Positions 35,556 through 46,700 of a stretch of 52,409 nt of DNA are shown piece by piece. The DNA comes from an uncultured Clostridia bacterium (GTDB lineage: Bacteria; Bacillota; Clostridia; Christensenellales; Borkfalkiaceae), in contig CALVMH010000013.1 of NCBI GenBank assembly GCA_944343275.1, positions 1-52,409 of the forward strand. Direction: 5' to 3'. The translations under genes and the position numbers were made by a program. Each line of letters begins with the position of its first letter. Position 1 is the stretch's first letter. The notes below the pieces were generated by a model. The model had not been told where the DNA came from, did no database searches, and saw only the letters and a program-made list of their open reading frames with translations.

Positions 35556-37469
35556 TTATAGATTTTCGCGCGCGTGCAGGAACCATTCCGTCACAAGCAG
35601 AATGAGCGCTGCACAGGCGAACCAGATGGCAAGTTCACGGACGCCCTCCTGCGCGGCGTCGTCCGAATAGATGGCGGGAAGGCGTTCCTCGGTGCGGAAG
35701 AGGTTGCTCTCGGCGGCGGGGATGTGGACATAGAACTGATCCACCACGGTCGCGCCGCGCATATCCGTCTGTGTCACCGTGTAGTTTCCGGGCTGCTGCG
35801 CGAGGTACTGCGCGGGCAGCAGGTCCGGCGTTACGGTCTCCGAATTGGGCAAGAATATCTTGAGGTCCTCGCCGCGAGCGTTGACGGTCACCGTCTCGCC
35901 CACTTCAAAGGCGTGCCCGGAAAGCGTTACGGGGAAGAAGTAATCGAAGAGGTTGTACATCATGAGGGGGAAGGCGGGCACCACGCTGAAATCGGCAAGC
36001 TCGAAGTTGAGCGCCAGCACCGCCGCTTTGAGCTGCGCCTCCTTCCGGACGAGCAGGATGGGGTCGCCGTTGAGATATAAGAGTTCCGAATATCCCTCCG
36101 AGGGAAGAATGGCGCGGTATTGCGTGATGATGTTGGGGATGAACGAAGGATCGATGTAGCGCGTCACGGGGTGCGTTTCACCCAGCGTCAGAAGGACGTT
36201 GTCCGTCGAGACGTCCACGAGGGAGCCGAGGCTCAGCCCGCTGCCCTCCGGCGACGCATTCGGATCGACAAGCAGCACCGCGCCGTCCGTGGGGAGCACG
36301 GCGGGCATCGTGTGTTCGAAGATGTAAAAGTCGAAACCGCTGGTCGCGGCGTTGTCGGGGGAACTTTGCGTGATTTCGATGTTCCAATGCTTGCTCTTGT
36401 TGGAGCGCAGGCGGTAGAGCACGGTCCAGATGAAGTTCTCGTGCGCGCTGCTCGCATACTGCACTTTGAGCGTGGGGCGCGTTCCGCCGTAGACGTTGAA
36501 GGTGTTGTCGTCCTGAAAGCTGTCCTCTTCGTCGACGGCGACGTTCATCGAGTCAAAGGAGACGATCGCCGCGCCGCTGCCGTTGAAATCCGCCGCAGCG
36601 AATTCGATGGTCTTTTCGGGTTCGAGGTCTGTGAAATACTCCGTCTTGCTCGCGCGCAGGGTGGCGGCGGCATTCCCGTTCACGCCGTAGAGCGTGCAGT
36701 AGACGGTCACGGGTCTTGCCGCGCCGTAGCACGCCGCATCCACCGTAAAGGTATAGACGTTGTTGTCGGAGAGCACGGGGGCTGCGTCGAGGATGGCGGC
36801 GTTCCATTCGCCTTCCGTGCGCATATCGACCACGCGGAACGCCCCTGTGTCGAGGTATTCCGTCGCCGTATACAGCAGCACCTGCGCCTTCGGGTTGAGG
36901 GCAAGCACCTGACGGGCAAGCTCCGCGGCGCCCTCGATGTCCGCGGCGCCGTAGCCGCACTGCGTCTCGGACAGGGCAAGGAGATGTTCGTCAAGCTCGT
37001 CCTTGTCCTCCGCTTCCAGGCGGGAGAGCCCGTCGGCGAAGTGCGCTTCGTCGTCCGCGAGAATGACGGAGAACACGCCGTCCGCGGCGTCGAGCGTCGT
37101 GCGGGCAAGCGTGCCCGCCTCCTCGACCGCCCGTGCATAGCGGCTCTTGCCGCCGTGAGCGGCGCGCATGCCTGCGGAGGCGTCGATAATGGCAACGACT
37201 TCGTTGTCCGACGTCTGCGCCGCCGTCACAAGCGCGGGCCGCGCGATCAGCAGGGTCAGGCAGATGAGCAGCAGCAGCTGGAAGATGAGGATGAGGATGT
37301 TGCGCAGCTTGCTGACGGGAATGCGTTTTTTCCTGTATTTGAAACTCAGCTTCCAGATGTAGGTGCTGGAAACGAGCTTTTGCTGGTAGTTGGGGCGGAG
37401 GATGTAGATGATGAGCAGCGCCGCAAGCGATACAAGCCCCAGCAGCCCCAAGGGGAGTAATAACGTCAT
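35556..37469 (-). CDS. BatA-like membrane protein with degenerate VWA domain
   Basis: A 637-residue protein starting with a BatA/aerotolerance-regulator type N-terminus: two helices (~3-23 and ~57-78) around a basic loop. A VWA-like domain follows from ~90, where the metal motif is DASAG, lacking the second serine. The C-terminus has a final helix (LAIWFACAALILLVTEWF). Bat proteins are partners of MoxR ATPases in several bacteria; the exact role is inferred. The open frame extends 20 codons upstream, but the ATG at 37469 overlaps the DUF58 stop as ATGA, which decides the start. Confidence 0.83.
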   Translation of the reverse strand: MTLLLPLGLLGLVSLAALLIIYILRPNYQQKLVSSTYIWKLSFKYRKKRIPVSKLRNILILIFQLLLLICLTLLIARPALVTAAQTSDNEVVAIIDASAGMRAAHGGKSRYARAVEEAGTLARTTLDAADGVFSVILADDEAHFADGLSRLEAEDKDELDEHLLALSETQCGYGAADIEGAAELARQVLALNPKAQVLLYTATEYLDTGAFRVVDMRTEGEWNAAILDAAPVLSDNNVYTFTVDAACYGAARPVTVYCTLYGVNGNAAATLRASKTEYFTDLEPEKTIEFAAADFNGSGAAIVSFDSMNVAVDEEDSFQDDNTFNVYGGTRPTLKVQYASSAHENFIWTVLYRLRSNKSKHWNIEITQSSPDNAATSGFDFYIFEHTMPAVLPTDGAVLLVDPNASPEGSGLSLGSLVDVSTDNVLLTLGETHPVTRYIDPSFIPNIITQYRAILPSEGYSELLYLNGDPILLVRKEAQLKAAVLALNFELADFSVVPAFPLMMYNLFDYFFPVTLSGHAFEVGETVTVNARGEDLKIFLPNSETVTPDLLPAQYLAQQPGNYTVTQTDMRGATVVDQFYVHIPAAESNLFRTEERLPAIYSDDAAQEGVRELAIWFACAALILLVTEWFLHARENL

Positions 37470-38365
37470 TGCAATAACCCGGTTTTGAGTAGTTCGCCGA
37501 AGAGGACTTTTTCGATGGGGACGTCGCACCGCACGGCGGCATAGCCCACCCCGCGCGAGGCGCAGAACGTTGTAATGCCTTCCAGAAAATCATGCAGCGC
37601 CTCTTCGTATGCCTGCTGCATGCTGCGCGTGATGCGCACTTTCATGTTGCGTTCGTCGAGCACGTCCTCCGACTCCGCGTCGATAAGGCTCACCCTGCCC
37701 GAATACAGCGGCTCCGTCTCTTCGGGCGTCAGCACCTGCACCAGCAGTACCTGACGGTTTTTGAAGCACAGATAATCCACCGCCTTGCGCCAATCGCTGT
37801 CGGTGAAAAAGTCGGAAATGATGACGCTCAGCCCGTTCCCCTGCGAAACGTCCGCCCCGCCGAGGATGCCCTGCGCAAGGTCCGCTTCGCTGCCGAATTC
37901 CAGCGTGTCGAAGTCGCTGACGGCGCGGAAGAAGGCGTTTTTGCCGACGATGACGCCGTATGGATCGTCCGAGGCGGCGCCGCGGATAAAGTGGTAGCTC
38001 AGTTTGTCCATGTTGTGCACGGACAAAAATCCGAGGGCGGCGGCAAACGCCACGGCATAGGCGCCCTTTTTGGGGTTGGCTTTGCCCATCGAGGCGGAAC
38101 AGTCGAGATAGATCTGCGTGTGCATCTGCCGTTCGTCGGTGAACAGCTTCAAAAAGTACTTTTCAAAGCGGCTGAACAGGTTCCAATCGATGCGGCGGAT
38201 GTCGTCGCCGAGCATGTATTCGCGGTAGTCGGCAAATTCCACCGTCTGACCGTATGTTTTTACGAGATGTTTTCCGCCGAAAAACCCTCTCAGGTCGCTG
38301 CGCAGGTTGAGCGCGCACGTTTCGAGACGGCTGAAAAAATCATCGTTCAGAAAGGAGACCGCCAT
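37466..38365 (-). CDS. DUF58 domain protein
   Basis: A 299-residue cytoplasmic protein of the DUF58 family, constant companion of MoxR ATPases. The family signature GDDIRRIDWN lies at 53-62, followed by a VWA-like fold starting LDCSASM (Asp88). The family has no proven enzymatic activity; it probably links MoxR to the membrane VWA proteins. The start shares one base with the moxR stop (TAATG), and the end overlaps the BatA-like gene by ATGA, so these genes are translationally coupled. Confidence 0.92.
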   Translation of the reverse strand: MAVSFLNDDFFSRLETCALNLRSDLRGFFGGKHLVKTYGQTVEFADYREYMLGDDIRRIDWNLFSRFEKYFLKLFTDERQMHTQIYLDCSASMGKANPKKGAYAVAFAAALGFLSVHNMDKLSYHFIRGAASDDPYGVIVGKNAFFRAVSDFDTLEFGSEADLAQGILGGADVSQGNGLSVIISDFFTDSDWRKAVDYLCFKNRQVLLVQVLTPEETEPLYSGRVSLIDAESEDVLDERNMKVRITRSMQQAYEEALHDFLEGITTFCASRGVGYAAVRCDVPIEKVLFGELLKTGLLQ

Positions 38366-39426
38366 TATTTTTTCCCGAAACGCTTCTTCTTGGGCGCTTC
38401 TTCCGCAGCGGCGGGCGCGGCGGCTTTCGCGCCGTCCGTGCCGAACCGTCTGCTCACCTCGTCCACGATCATCGAAATGACCGCATCGGGCGACACGCGC
38501 TCTGCGATGGCTTCGAAATTCATCTTCATCCTGTGGCGCAGAACGGGATAGGCAAGTTCGTTGACGTCCACATACGCGACGTTGTAGCGCCCCTTCATGA
38601 GCGCCTTCACCTTCGCCGCCGAAATGAGCGCCTGCCCCGCACGCGGGCTTGCGCCGAGGCGGATATACTTTTTAGCCGCTTCCGAGGCGCATTCGCTGTC
38701 GGGGTGCGTTGCGGAACACAGCATCATCGCATACCGCATGACGTCCTCCGCAACGGGGATCTGATTCGCCGTTGCGCGCATTTCCAGCAGTTCTTCCCCG
38801 CTGCAAGCCGCCTCCGAGACTTCCGCCATCGTCTTTTGCGTCATGTCCACGATGGACATCAGCTCGTCCAGGCTGGGGTTGGGCACGATGAGCTTGAACA
38901 TGAAGCGGTCCATCTGCGCCTCCGGAAGGGGATACGTTCCGTCCTGCTCCACGGGGTTCTGCGTGGCAAGCACAAAGAAGGGCTCGTTCATGCGCCGCGA
39001 GACGCCCATGACCGTCACCGTGTGCTCCTGCATGGCTTCGAGGAGCGCCGACTGCGTCTTGGGCGTCGCACGGTTGATCTCGTCCGCGAGGATGATGTTG
39101 GAGAAGACGGGACCGGGCTGGAATTGGAAGGTGGAGTTGCCCTTGTCGTCCTTTACGATGATGTTGGTGCCCGTCACGTCCGCGGGCATCAGGTCGGGCG
39201 TGAATTGGATGCGCGAGAAGGGCAGATCGAACACCCGTCCCAGCGTGCGCACAAGGCGCGTCTTGCCGACGCCCGGCACGCCTTCCAAAAGGACGTTTCC
39301 GCCCGCGATCATGGCGATGACCGTGCCTTCCACCACTTCCTGTTGCCCGATGACGTCCCGCCGGATCTGCGCGAAGATGTTTTCGCACTGCTTGCTGAAT
39401 TTCAAAATGCTCTGTTCTGTGATCAT
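38365..39426 (-). CDS. moxR: MoxR family AAA+ ATPase
   Basis: A 353-residue AAA+ ATPase of the MoxR group, a chaperone-like motor for assembly, metal insertion or maturation of partner proteins that carry VWA domains. Walker A is GVPGVGKT (49-56), Walker B is IILADEINRA (Asp115-Glu116), sensor 1 is ATQNP and the lid contains a conserved GASPRAGQAL segment. The C-terminus has an extra KA/PAE-rich tail (GAKAAAPAAAEEAPKKK) not typical of the family. It lies 27 bases after the preceding gene. Confidence 0.94.
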   Translation of the reverse strand: MITEQSILKFSKQCENIFAQIRRDVIGQQEVVEGTVIAMIAGGNVLLEGVPGVGKTRLVRTLGRVFDLPFSRIQFTPDLMPADVTGTNIIVKDDKGNSTFQFQPGPVFSNIILADEINRATPKTQSALLEAMQEHTVTVMGVSRRMNEPFFVLATQNPVEQDGTYPLPEAQMDRFMFKLIVPNPSLDELMSIVDMTQKTMAEVSEAACSGEELLEMRATANQIPVAEDVMRYAMMLCSATHPDSECASEAAKKYIRLGASPRAGQALISAAKVKALMKGRYNVAYVDVNELAYPVLRHRMKMNFEAIAERVSPDAVISMIVDEVSRRFGTDGAKAAAPAAAEEAPKKKRFGKK

Positions 39427-39453
39427 TGCCGAAAGTGTTTCCTTATAGTATTT

Positions 39454-40677
39454 TTATAGATTGTTGAAATAATCTTCGACGAATTGCAGAAGGTCGGAGG
39501 GGATCTCCTGATTGTTCTGCACGAATTGCATGGCGAGCTGATAGTATGCGTCGAACACGTCGCGGTAGTCGGTGCTGCCGTCGATGATGACGCCGGTGTC
39601 CGACCAGCCGCCGCCCGAACCCTGACCTTGTCCTTGCCCGTCGCCCGCGCCCTCTTCGCCGCCGGAGCCCTGCCCGGAGCCTTCGCCGTGGGCGCCGTCG
39701 CCGTCGCCCTGTCCGCCGTCGCCCTGTCCGCCGGAGCCTGCTCCCGCGCTCTCGTCGGGGTTGGGAGCGTCCGCGTCCTGGTCGCCGTCGGTGTCTTTGT
39801 CGATCTCCGTTCCGTCGCCCTCCTCGGGGATGAGGCTTTCATCCTGGCGGAAGATGGCTGTCACCGTCAGGTCCGCCGTGACGTTGAGGTCGGTGCGCGT
39901 GTCGCTCGTGTTGCCGTCGCTCCAACGCAGGAAATACCAGCCGAGCTCTTCGTCTTCGGGGGAGACGACCGCCTGCACGGTGACGGCGTTCTCCCCGCGG
40001 GAGAGGATCTGTTCCGTGACGGTCGGGTCGTCGCTTCCGGAGGCGTCCAGAATTTCCCCGTCCCCTTCGGTGAGATAGGTGACGGTGACGAACTGTTCGC
40101 GCTCCGGCGTGACGATGCCCGGGGAGGGAATGGCGCCCGCGTCCGTCAGTCCGTTGACCGTCGTCATCGCAATGCCCGCAACGAGCACCACGCCCATGAC
40201 GATGGCTGCCGTCTTTCCGATGGCAAAGAAGGGGAAGGAACGTTCCACTTGCTGCTTCGGGACGTTTTTCAGCGTCGATGCCGCGTCTGCGCGCTGCAAT
40301 GCCGCCATTTCGGAATTGCTCCCGCGCAGTTCCATCATGGTGACCATGCGTTCTTCCAGCCCCATGCTGTCGATGCGGCGCACCACGTCCGCCTCGGTGG
40401 GGCGGAATTTGAGGAAGTAGAGCAGGAAGCCCGAAAGCACGGCAGCGCCAAGCCCCGTTCCCACGGGGAGCCACACGCCGCCGAAGCTGAACAGCCAGCC
40501 GAACAGCGCAAACAGGAACGCCGTCCCCGCGCCGATGGCAAGCCCGAAACATACGCTTGACACGATCGCCGCGGCGTTCATGCGCTTGTGATATTTGTGG
40601 AAGAGTGCGTTTTGTTTGCGGAAGAGGTCTTCCTGCGTGAGGGGACGCTCTTGCGCGGTGTTGTTTTCTTGTTTCAT
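39454..40677 (-). CDS. Membrane protein with InlB-like domain and Gly-rich tail
   Basis: A 407-residue protein. A cytoplasmic N-terminus is followed by two helices (~37-60 and ~66-90), a cytoplasmic loop with a helical MVTMMELRGSNSEM segment, and a third helix (~152-173). Outside, a β-repeat resembling InlB/Listeria-Bacteroides repeats (~195-280, YFLRWSDGNTSDTRTD) leads to a low-complexity Asp/Gly/Gln-rich stretch (~290-360) and a short helical end. No complete family match recognised. The position directly before moxR suggests it is the operon-specific membrane anchor or sensor. The start at 40677 has only a weak ribosome binding site. Confidence 0.75.
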   Translation of the reverse strand: MKQENNTAQERPLTQEDLFRKQNALFHKYHKRMNAAAIVSSVCFGLAIGAGTAFLFALFGWLFSFGGVWLPVGTGLGAAVLSGFLLYFLKFRPTEADVVRRIDSMGLEERMVTMMELRGSNSEMAALQRADAASTLKNVPKQQVERSFPFFAIGKTAAIVMGVVLVAGIAMTTVNGLTDAGAIPSPGIVTPEREQFVTVTYLTEGDGEILDASGSDDPTVTEQILSRGENAVTVQAVVSPEDEELGWYFLRWSDGNTSDTRTDLNVTADLTVTAIFRQDESLIPEEGDGTEIDKDTDGDQDADAPNPDESAGAGSGGQGDGGQGDGDGAHGEGSGQGSGGEEGAGDGQGQGQGSGGGWSDTGVIIDGSTDYRDVFDAYYQLAMQFVQNNQEIPSDLLQFVEDYFNNL

Positions 40678-40791
40678 CGTGGACCTGTGTGTAGAGAGTG
40701 TGTTGAAGGAGGTGTCCTGCCGCGGCAGGGGCGGCGCGTTGTGCGGGGCAACACCGCATGGGCGGCTGCCCCGCTGCGTGCGCCGAAGCGG
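40678..40791 (-). other. Intergenic gap inside the envelope operon
   Basis: These 114 bases contain a small CCTGCCGCGGCAGG palindrome and other GC-rich dyads, but no T-run on the minus strand and no clear promoter. I see no evidence that transcription stops here. Confidence 0.4.
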
Positions 40792-43700
40792 TTACGCTGT
40801 TTCCTGTTCCGTGGCGTAGATGATCTGGGCACTGCAGCCGGATTGCCAAGAAGGAGACCATCCGTCGGGAGCATTCCCGCCTTCTGCAAACGGAACTTTG
40901 ATGGTCTGGCTGCTTGTCCATCCTTGGAAACTCTGGTCGAGCGTCTGAATGTTGGTAAGATCGATGGACTTCAGGCTTGTGCAGTTTTCGAATGCCTTAT
41001 AGCCGATTTCCGTGACCGAGTCAGGAATAACGATCGTTTGTAAGTTTTCGCAGCCGGAAAAGACACAATACGTAGAGGAGGAATCTCCGATTTTTGTAAT
41101 GCCTTTGTTCAGGGTGACCTTTTTCAAAGACGTCATGTATGCGAACGCATAGCCGCCGAGCACGGTCGTTCCCGGAAGTTCCACTTCCTCGACGGGCGCG
41201 TCGTGGAAGGGGCTCTCGGATGTCCCACTGATCGTGAGCGTTTCGGTGCGTGCTTCAAAGGTGACCTTTGTGATGTTGGTGCCTACAAAATAGTCGTTAT
41301 CGTTCAGCGTCGTCATGTCTTTCGGGATGGTATACGTTGTCATTCCGGCGGGGATCAGGACGGGCGCCAAGCTGCTGTCATACAGTACGCCATGCAAAGC
41401 TCTGTAATTGCTCATATTTCCTGCTTCGATTGCAATGCTCGCAACCTCGGTGCCTTCAAGCAGCTCTTTGAGAGAGGAAATATAGTTGCTATCGATGGTC
41501 ACATTCTCGGGAATGGTCAGCGTTGTCGCCGAAGGAAGGATGAGCTTGATGCTGCCATCGCTGCCGTAAAGAACATTGTCTGTCACGGAATAGTTCCCGT
41601 TTGCTTCTGCGGTGACGGACGAAAGAGAAGAAAGCGCTTTCAGCAGATCGATGAACGAATCGTCGGTAAGCGTTGCGGGGATCTCGAAGGACGTGATGTC
41701 GGACTGCATCAGATAGACCGTCGTCTTGTCCTTGTCGTACAGGACTTTGTCCTCCAAAACGATCTTGGCGTAATCGGTCGATCCGATGACCGTGATAGTG
41801 GTTACGGGAGCGCAGCGCGTGAAGGGATTGCCCTGGAGTGTGACGTTTGCGGAGGCAAAGGTAACGTTCGTAAGCGCCGCGCAATTGTTGAATGCGCCGT
41901 TATGGACGGTGCTGCCGTCTCCGATCGTCACGGATTGCAGGCCGGAACAGCCGCTGAACGCGTATGCGCCGATCGTGGCAGAAGCGGGCAGTGTTACGGT
42001 CGTCAGCGCGGACGCATAGGCAAAGACGCCTGCCGAGGGGAAAGACGCGCTCTGGATCGTCAGAGGCTTCGTTCGGCTTTGGTTGTAGGTGACGGTCTGC
42101 ACTGCGGCGTTTGTGAACATTTGGGTCGTATTCACAGACAGCGTTTCGATCTCGTCGGGGATCGTGAAGGTGGTCATGGCGCGCGGGACAAAGACAAGCA
42201 CGTCCTGCGCGTCGTACACGGCGCCTTCCAGAGCCTTGTAGGCGGTGTTGCCTGCCTCGACGTAGACGACCTTAAGGCTTTGGATTTCTGCAAGGCGGAC
42301 GAAGACGTCGGCAGAGGTCATCCCCGCAGGGATGGTGAACTCCGTGAGCGTGGCGGGCATGAGCACGATCTCCGATTCGTCCTTGGTGAACAGGACGTCC
42401 CCGACCAAGGAGAAATAGGGGCTGCTTGCCGAAAGCTCGATTTCGGAAAGTTTGGAACAGTTCCCGAACGTATTGGCGGGAATGGCGTTGAGCCCTGCGC
42501 CGATGGAGACCGTGGTCAGCGCGGAGCAATTGTAGAATGCATAATCGTCCACGCGCACGACCGTTCGCGGAAGGTCAAGTTCTGTAAGAGCGGAGGATGC
42601 GAAGGCCTCTCTGCCGATGGTCGTGACGCTTGCGGGGATCTCGATTTCCGTGATGCCCGTCTGACAGAAGGCGCCCGCGCCGATCGTCAGGCACTTGCTG
42701 CCGTCTTCAAAGGTCACGGTCTTCAGCGTGGACAGCCCGTAGAACAAACCGCCCGTGACGGAATTGTTTTCGTCCGTTTCGCCCGCGATCTGTGTGAAAC
42801 TTGCGGGGATGGTAACGGTGGTCAGCTTGGAGCCCTTGAAGGTGTCGACGGGGAGCGTCGTCAGGCGGAAGCCCGTCGCAAAGCCGATCGTTTGCAGCGA
42901 GGAATCCATAAACGTCGCCGTGCCGATGGTGCGAAGACCGGCGGGGAGGGTGATGTCCGTAAGTTCCGATTCCGCGAACGTCTCGTTCCCCATGGTCGTC
43001 AGTCCTTCCGGGAGGGTGACGGTGGTAAGGCTTGCGGTTTTTCTGAACACGCCGTCGCCCATCGTCACAAGGCTTGCGGGAAGGGCAATGTTTTCCAGCC
43101 CGGAATTGAAGAACACGGAGTCGCCGAGCGAGGAGAGGATGCTGCCTTTCCCGAAGGTGACGCTTTCCAAATCGGAACAGTTGTAGAAGGCGGCGTCGTC
43201 AATGGCGGCAGTGCGCGCGGGAAGGGCAAGTGTTCCTTGGATGCCCGCGTTTTCAAACGCGTTTTTGCCGATGACGAGCTGTTCGCCTTCGTCTTGGTTG
43301 AATGTCACCGTGGTGAGGTCGTAGCAGTTGCGGAAGGCGTTCCGCGCAATGTGCGTGACGCTTGCGGGAATGGTGACTTTTTCAATGCTGCTGCCGTCAA
43401 ACGCGTTTTCTCCGATTTGCGTGGTGCCTGCGGGAACGGTGTAGTCCGTTACGCTGCTTGTGCGCAGGAAGTAGATGAGCGTGGCCTCTTCGCCCTCGGT
43501 GAGCAGGAGCGCCGCGTTCCGATCGACCTTGTAACGGCCGCCCTCGCTTGCGGTGAGCGTCGTCAGATAGTCAAGCCCTAACGCGGAGGTGTCAAAGGAG
43601 ACAAGGTTCTGCGGCACCCGGAAGGAGGTGAGCTGTTCGGCATTGATAAATGCCATGCCGCCGATGGTCTGCACGCTGTCGGGCAGCTCGATGGAGGTGA

Positions 43701-46700
43701 GCCCCGTGGAGCGGAACGCCTCGTCGCCCACGCTCGTCAACTGTGCCGTGCCGAAGTTGATCTGCGTGATGTCGCCGCACTCATAGAACGCCCTCGCCGC
43801 GATGGTCTTGGCGTTGTTGTGAACGGTGACACTGCCGCTGTTGCCATTAAATTCGGGCGGGCAGAAGAGCAGTTCGGAGTAGTCCTTGGTGTACAGAATG
43901 CCTTCGTACACGGCGTAGTGCGGATTGTCTTGGGAGACGTTGATCGTGTTCAGCACGCTGCCGTCCGAGCCTGTGGAGAAGATATCTGCCGAGAAGTTTG
44001 CAAACTGTTTGGGCAGGGTGACAGTGGTGATCTGCGTGTTGTTGAATGCGCCGCGCCCGATGGTGAGCGTGCCGTCGCCGTCCGTAAAGGTGACGCTCTC
44101 CAGGGCGCTGCCGGAGAAGGCGCTCGCGCCGATGCTTGTTACGCTCGCGGGAATGTTGATCGTTGTGATTGCGCTGTTCGTGAACGCGCTTTCGCCGATG
44201 GTCGTAAGGCTGCTGTTCTCTTCAAAGGTGACGGCGGAAAGATATTTGCTTGTGCTGCTGTACCCTCCTTCAAAGGCGCTTGCACCGATCTCGGTGACGC
44301 TTGCAGGGATTTCTACCGTAAGAGAGGGAGAGCCCGTCTGATAGAAGGCGTGATCGCCGATGACGGTCGTCCCGCCGAGGTTGATCGACGTGGTGCACTT
44401 TTCGCTATACTCCGTGATATTCGCAAACGCATAGCTGCCGATCGTCACGCTGCTCTCGGGCAATGCGATGGTCTTGAGCGCCGAATAGTAGAAGGCATGA
44501 TCGCCGATGGCCGTAAGGCTGCTGTTCTTTTCAAAGGTGACTCTCGTTAGAGATTGCGTATAGTAGAACGCATAATCGCCGATGCTTGTCACGCTTGCAG
44601 GAATGGTGACGCTGCTAAGCCCTGTTCTGGCAAATGCATAATCGCCGATGGTCGTAAGGCTGCTGTTCTCTTCAAAGGTGACGCTTGTCAGCGTGCTGTT
44701 GCTTTCAATGTCGCCCCAAGAATCGGTGTGGACGAAGGCGTTCTCGCCGAGTTCGGTGAGCCGTGCGGGCAACGTGATCGTGGCGATCTCCGTGTTCATG
44801 AACGCGCGTGCGCCGATGATGAGCGGCGTATTGCCTTCCGTAAAGGTGACGGAGCTGAGAGAGGTGTCTGCAAAGGCTTCCTCGCCGATCTCGGTCACGC
44901 TCGCGGGTATGGTAACGGATGTAATGTTGCTGCCTGTAAAGGCGTTTGCCGCAATGGTGGTGACGCTTGTGGGGATCGTAAAGCTTGTTTTATCCGATTG
45001 ATAGCGCAAAAGCGTTGCAAGGGCGCCGCTGCCGTCTTTGCGATAGAGGTTGCCGTCCGTGTCCGAACCGAGCGTCTGATGACCGCTGGCAACCGTGATC
45101 TTCGAGACGTCAAATCCGCTGAAGAAACCGTCGGCAAGGGTGGCGCGGGCGGGGATTTGAAATTCCATAGAGGAGTAATACATCTCCGTTCCGGAGAAGA
45201 CCGCGTTGCCGAGCTCCAGAGGAAGGTTGCCGTCCGTGATTTCAAGCTTCGACCATCCTTCATGGTCTGTTGCGCAGTTGGCAAAGGCTTCGTCGCCGAT
45301 CTCGGTGACGCTCGCGGGGATGGCCAGAGAGTAGAACGCCGCGCAATCCTTGAATGCCGCCTTTCCGATTGTGGTCACGCAGCTTTCCTGTTCGTCGTCG
45401 TCGTCATCCGTAGTAAAGTTGATGACGCGGAGAGATTCGCATTGATAGAAGGCATAGCTGCCGACGGTCGTTTCGCCGAACGCGCTTCCCGTAAGCGACG
45501 TAAAGGTGACGGAGCCGAAGGAGCCGCCCGCAAAGGCGAAATCGCCGACTGCAACGGGAGCGGGGAGCACGATGGCGTCGTCACTGTCGAAATTGACGTT
45601 CATGAACGCGCCCGCGCCGATGGCTCCGACGGTTGCGGGGATCGTGTAGTCCGAGACGTGTTTATAGGCAGGGAAGTAAATGAGCGTATTGCCCCGGAAA
45701 AGAACGCCGTCCACGGAGCGGTACGTTTTGTTGCTGCCCGCAATGTTGATGGCAGAAAAGTCCTCACAGCCCATAAAGGGGTCGGCTGCCGTTGCCGTCA
45801 GGTCCGCGGGGCTGTCAAAGTTCTGGTTGACAAGTGCAGGGTCATATTTCAGGAAGGAGCTTTCCGAAAGCCGTGCGGGGAAGGTGATGGACGTGAGCGC
45901 CGTGTTCATGAACGCGCGTGCGCCCACGGTGAGCGAACCGCCCGCAGATGCGGCGTTCTCAAAGGTCACTTCCGCAAGGTTTTCGCAGTCTGCAAACGCT
46001 TCCCGTCCGATTTCCGTCACGCTGTCCGGAATGATGACGCGCTCGATGCCGCTGCCCGCAAAGGCTTCCGCGGGGATGGACTTCACGCCGTCGGGGATGC
46101 GGTAGGTGCCCGTCTTGGCGGCGGGGACAACGCGGATGGCGTTGCCTTCATAGAGCACGCCGTCTTCCGAGGAGAATTTGGGAACGTCGGGGTTGTCTGC
46201 CGCATAGATGTTGATGGACGTAAGCTGCTTGCAGCCCTCAAAGGCGTTCGCCGGGATCGTCGTCATCGTATCGGGCAGGTTGATCTCGGTAAGGGTCGTA
46301 CAGCCCTTGAAGGCGCCGCTTTCCACCTGCGTGATGGCTCTGCCGTCGTTATGCTTGGCGGGAACGGTGACGGAGGTCAGCTCGCCGATGCGCGCGCCTG
46401 CACTCACCACATAGCCGCCGTTGCTCCAACGGTAGGAGAGCACGCCTTCCACCCAATAGGCATAGAGCGTGGCGCCCTGCGTCAGCGCCCACGGGCTGAC
46501 GGACTTGCCGTCGGCATCGGTGTACTGCGTTCCCGCGCCGTACTGCGCACTGTACCAGCCGCCGAACGCGGTCGTCGCGTCCGCCGCTGCGGGAACGGGC
46601 AGGGTGTAGTCTTCCCCGTAGGAGACGGGGACTGCCTCCAATTGGGCATTGCCGAAGGTGACCGTGTAGCTCTGCGGCTTGTAGTAGGCATAGAGCACAA

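Noticed and set aside
38365-39426. Gas-vesicle GvpN or CbbQ/NorQ-type ATPase
   Set aside because: Neighbours DUF58, BatA-like and VWA proteins define the MoxR group; no gas vesicle or Rubisco/nitric oxide reductase genes are near.
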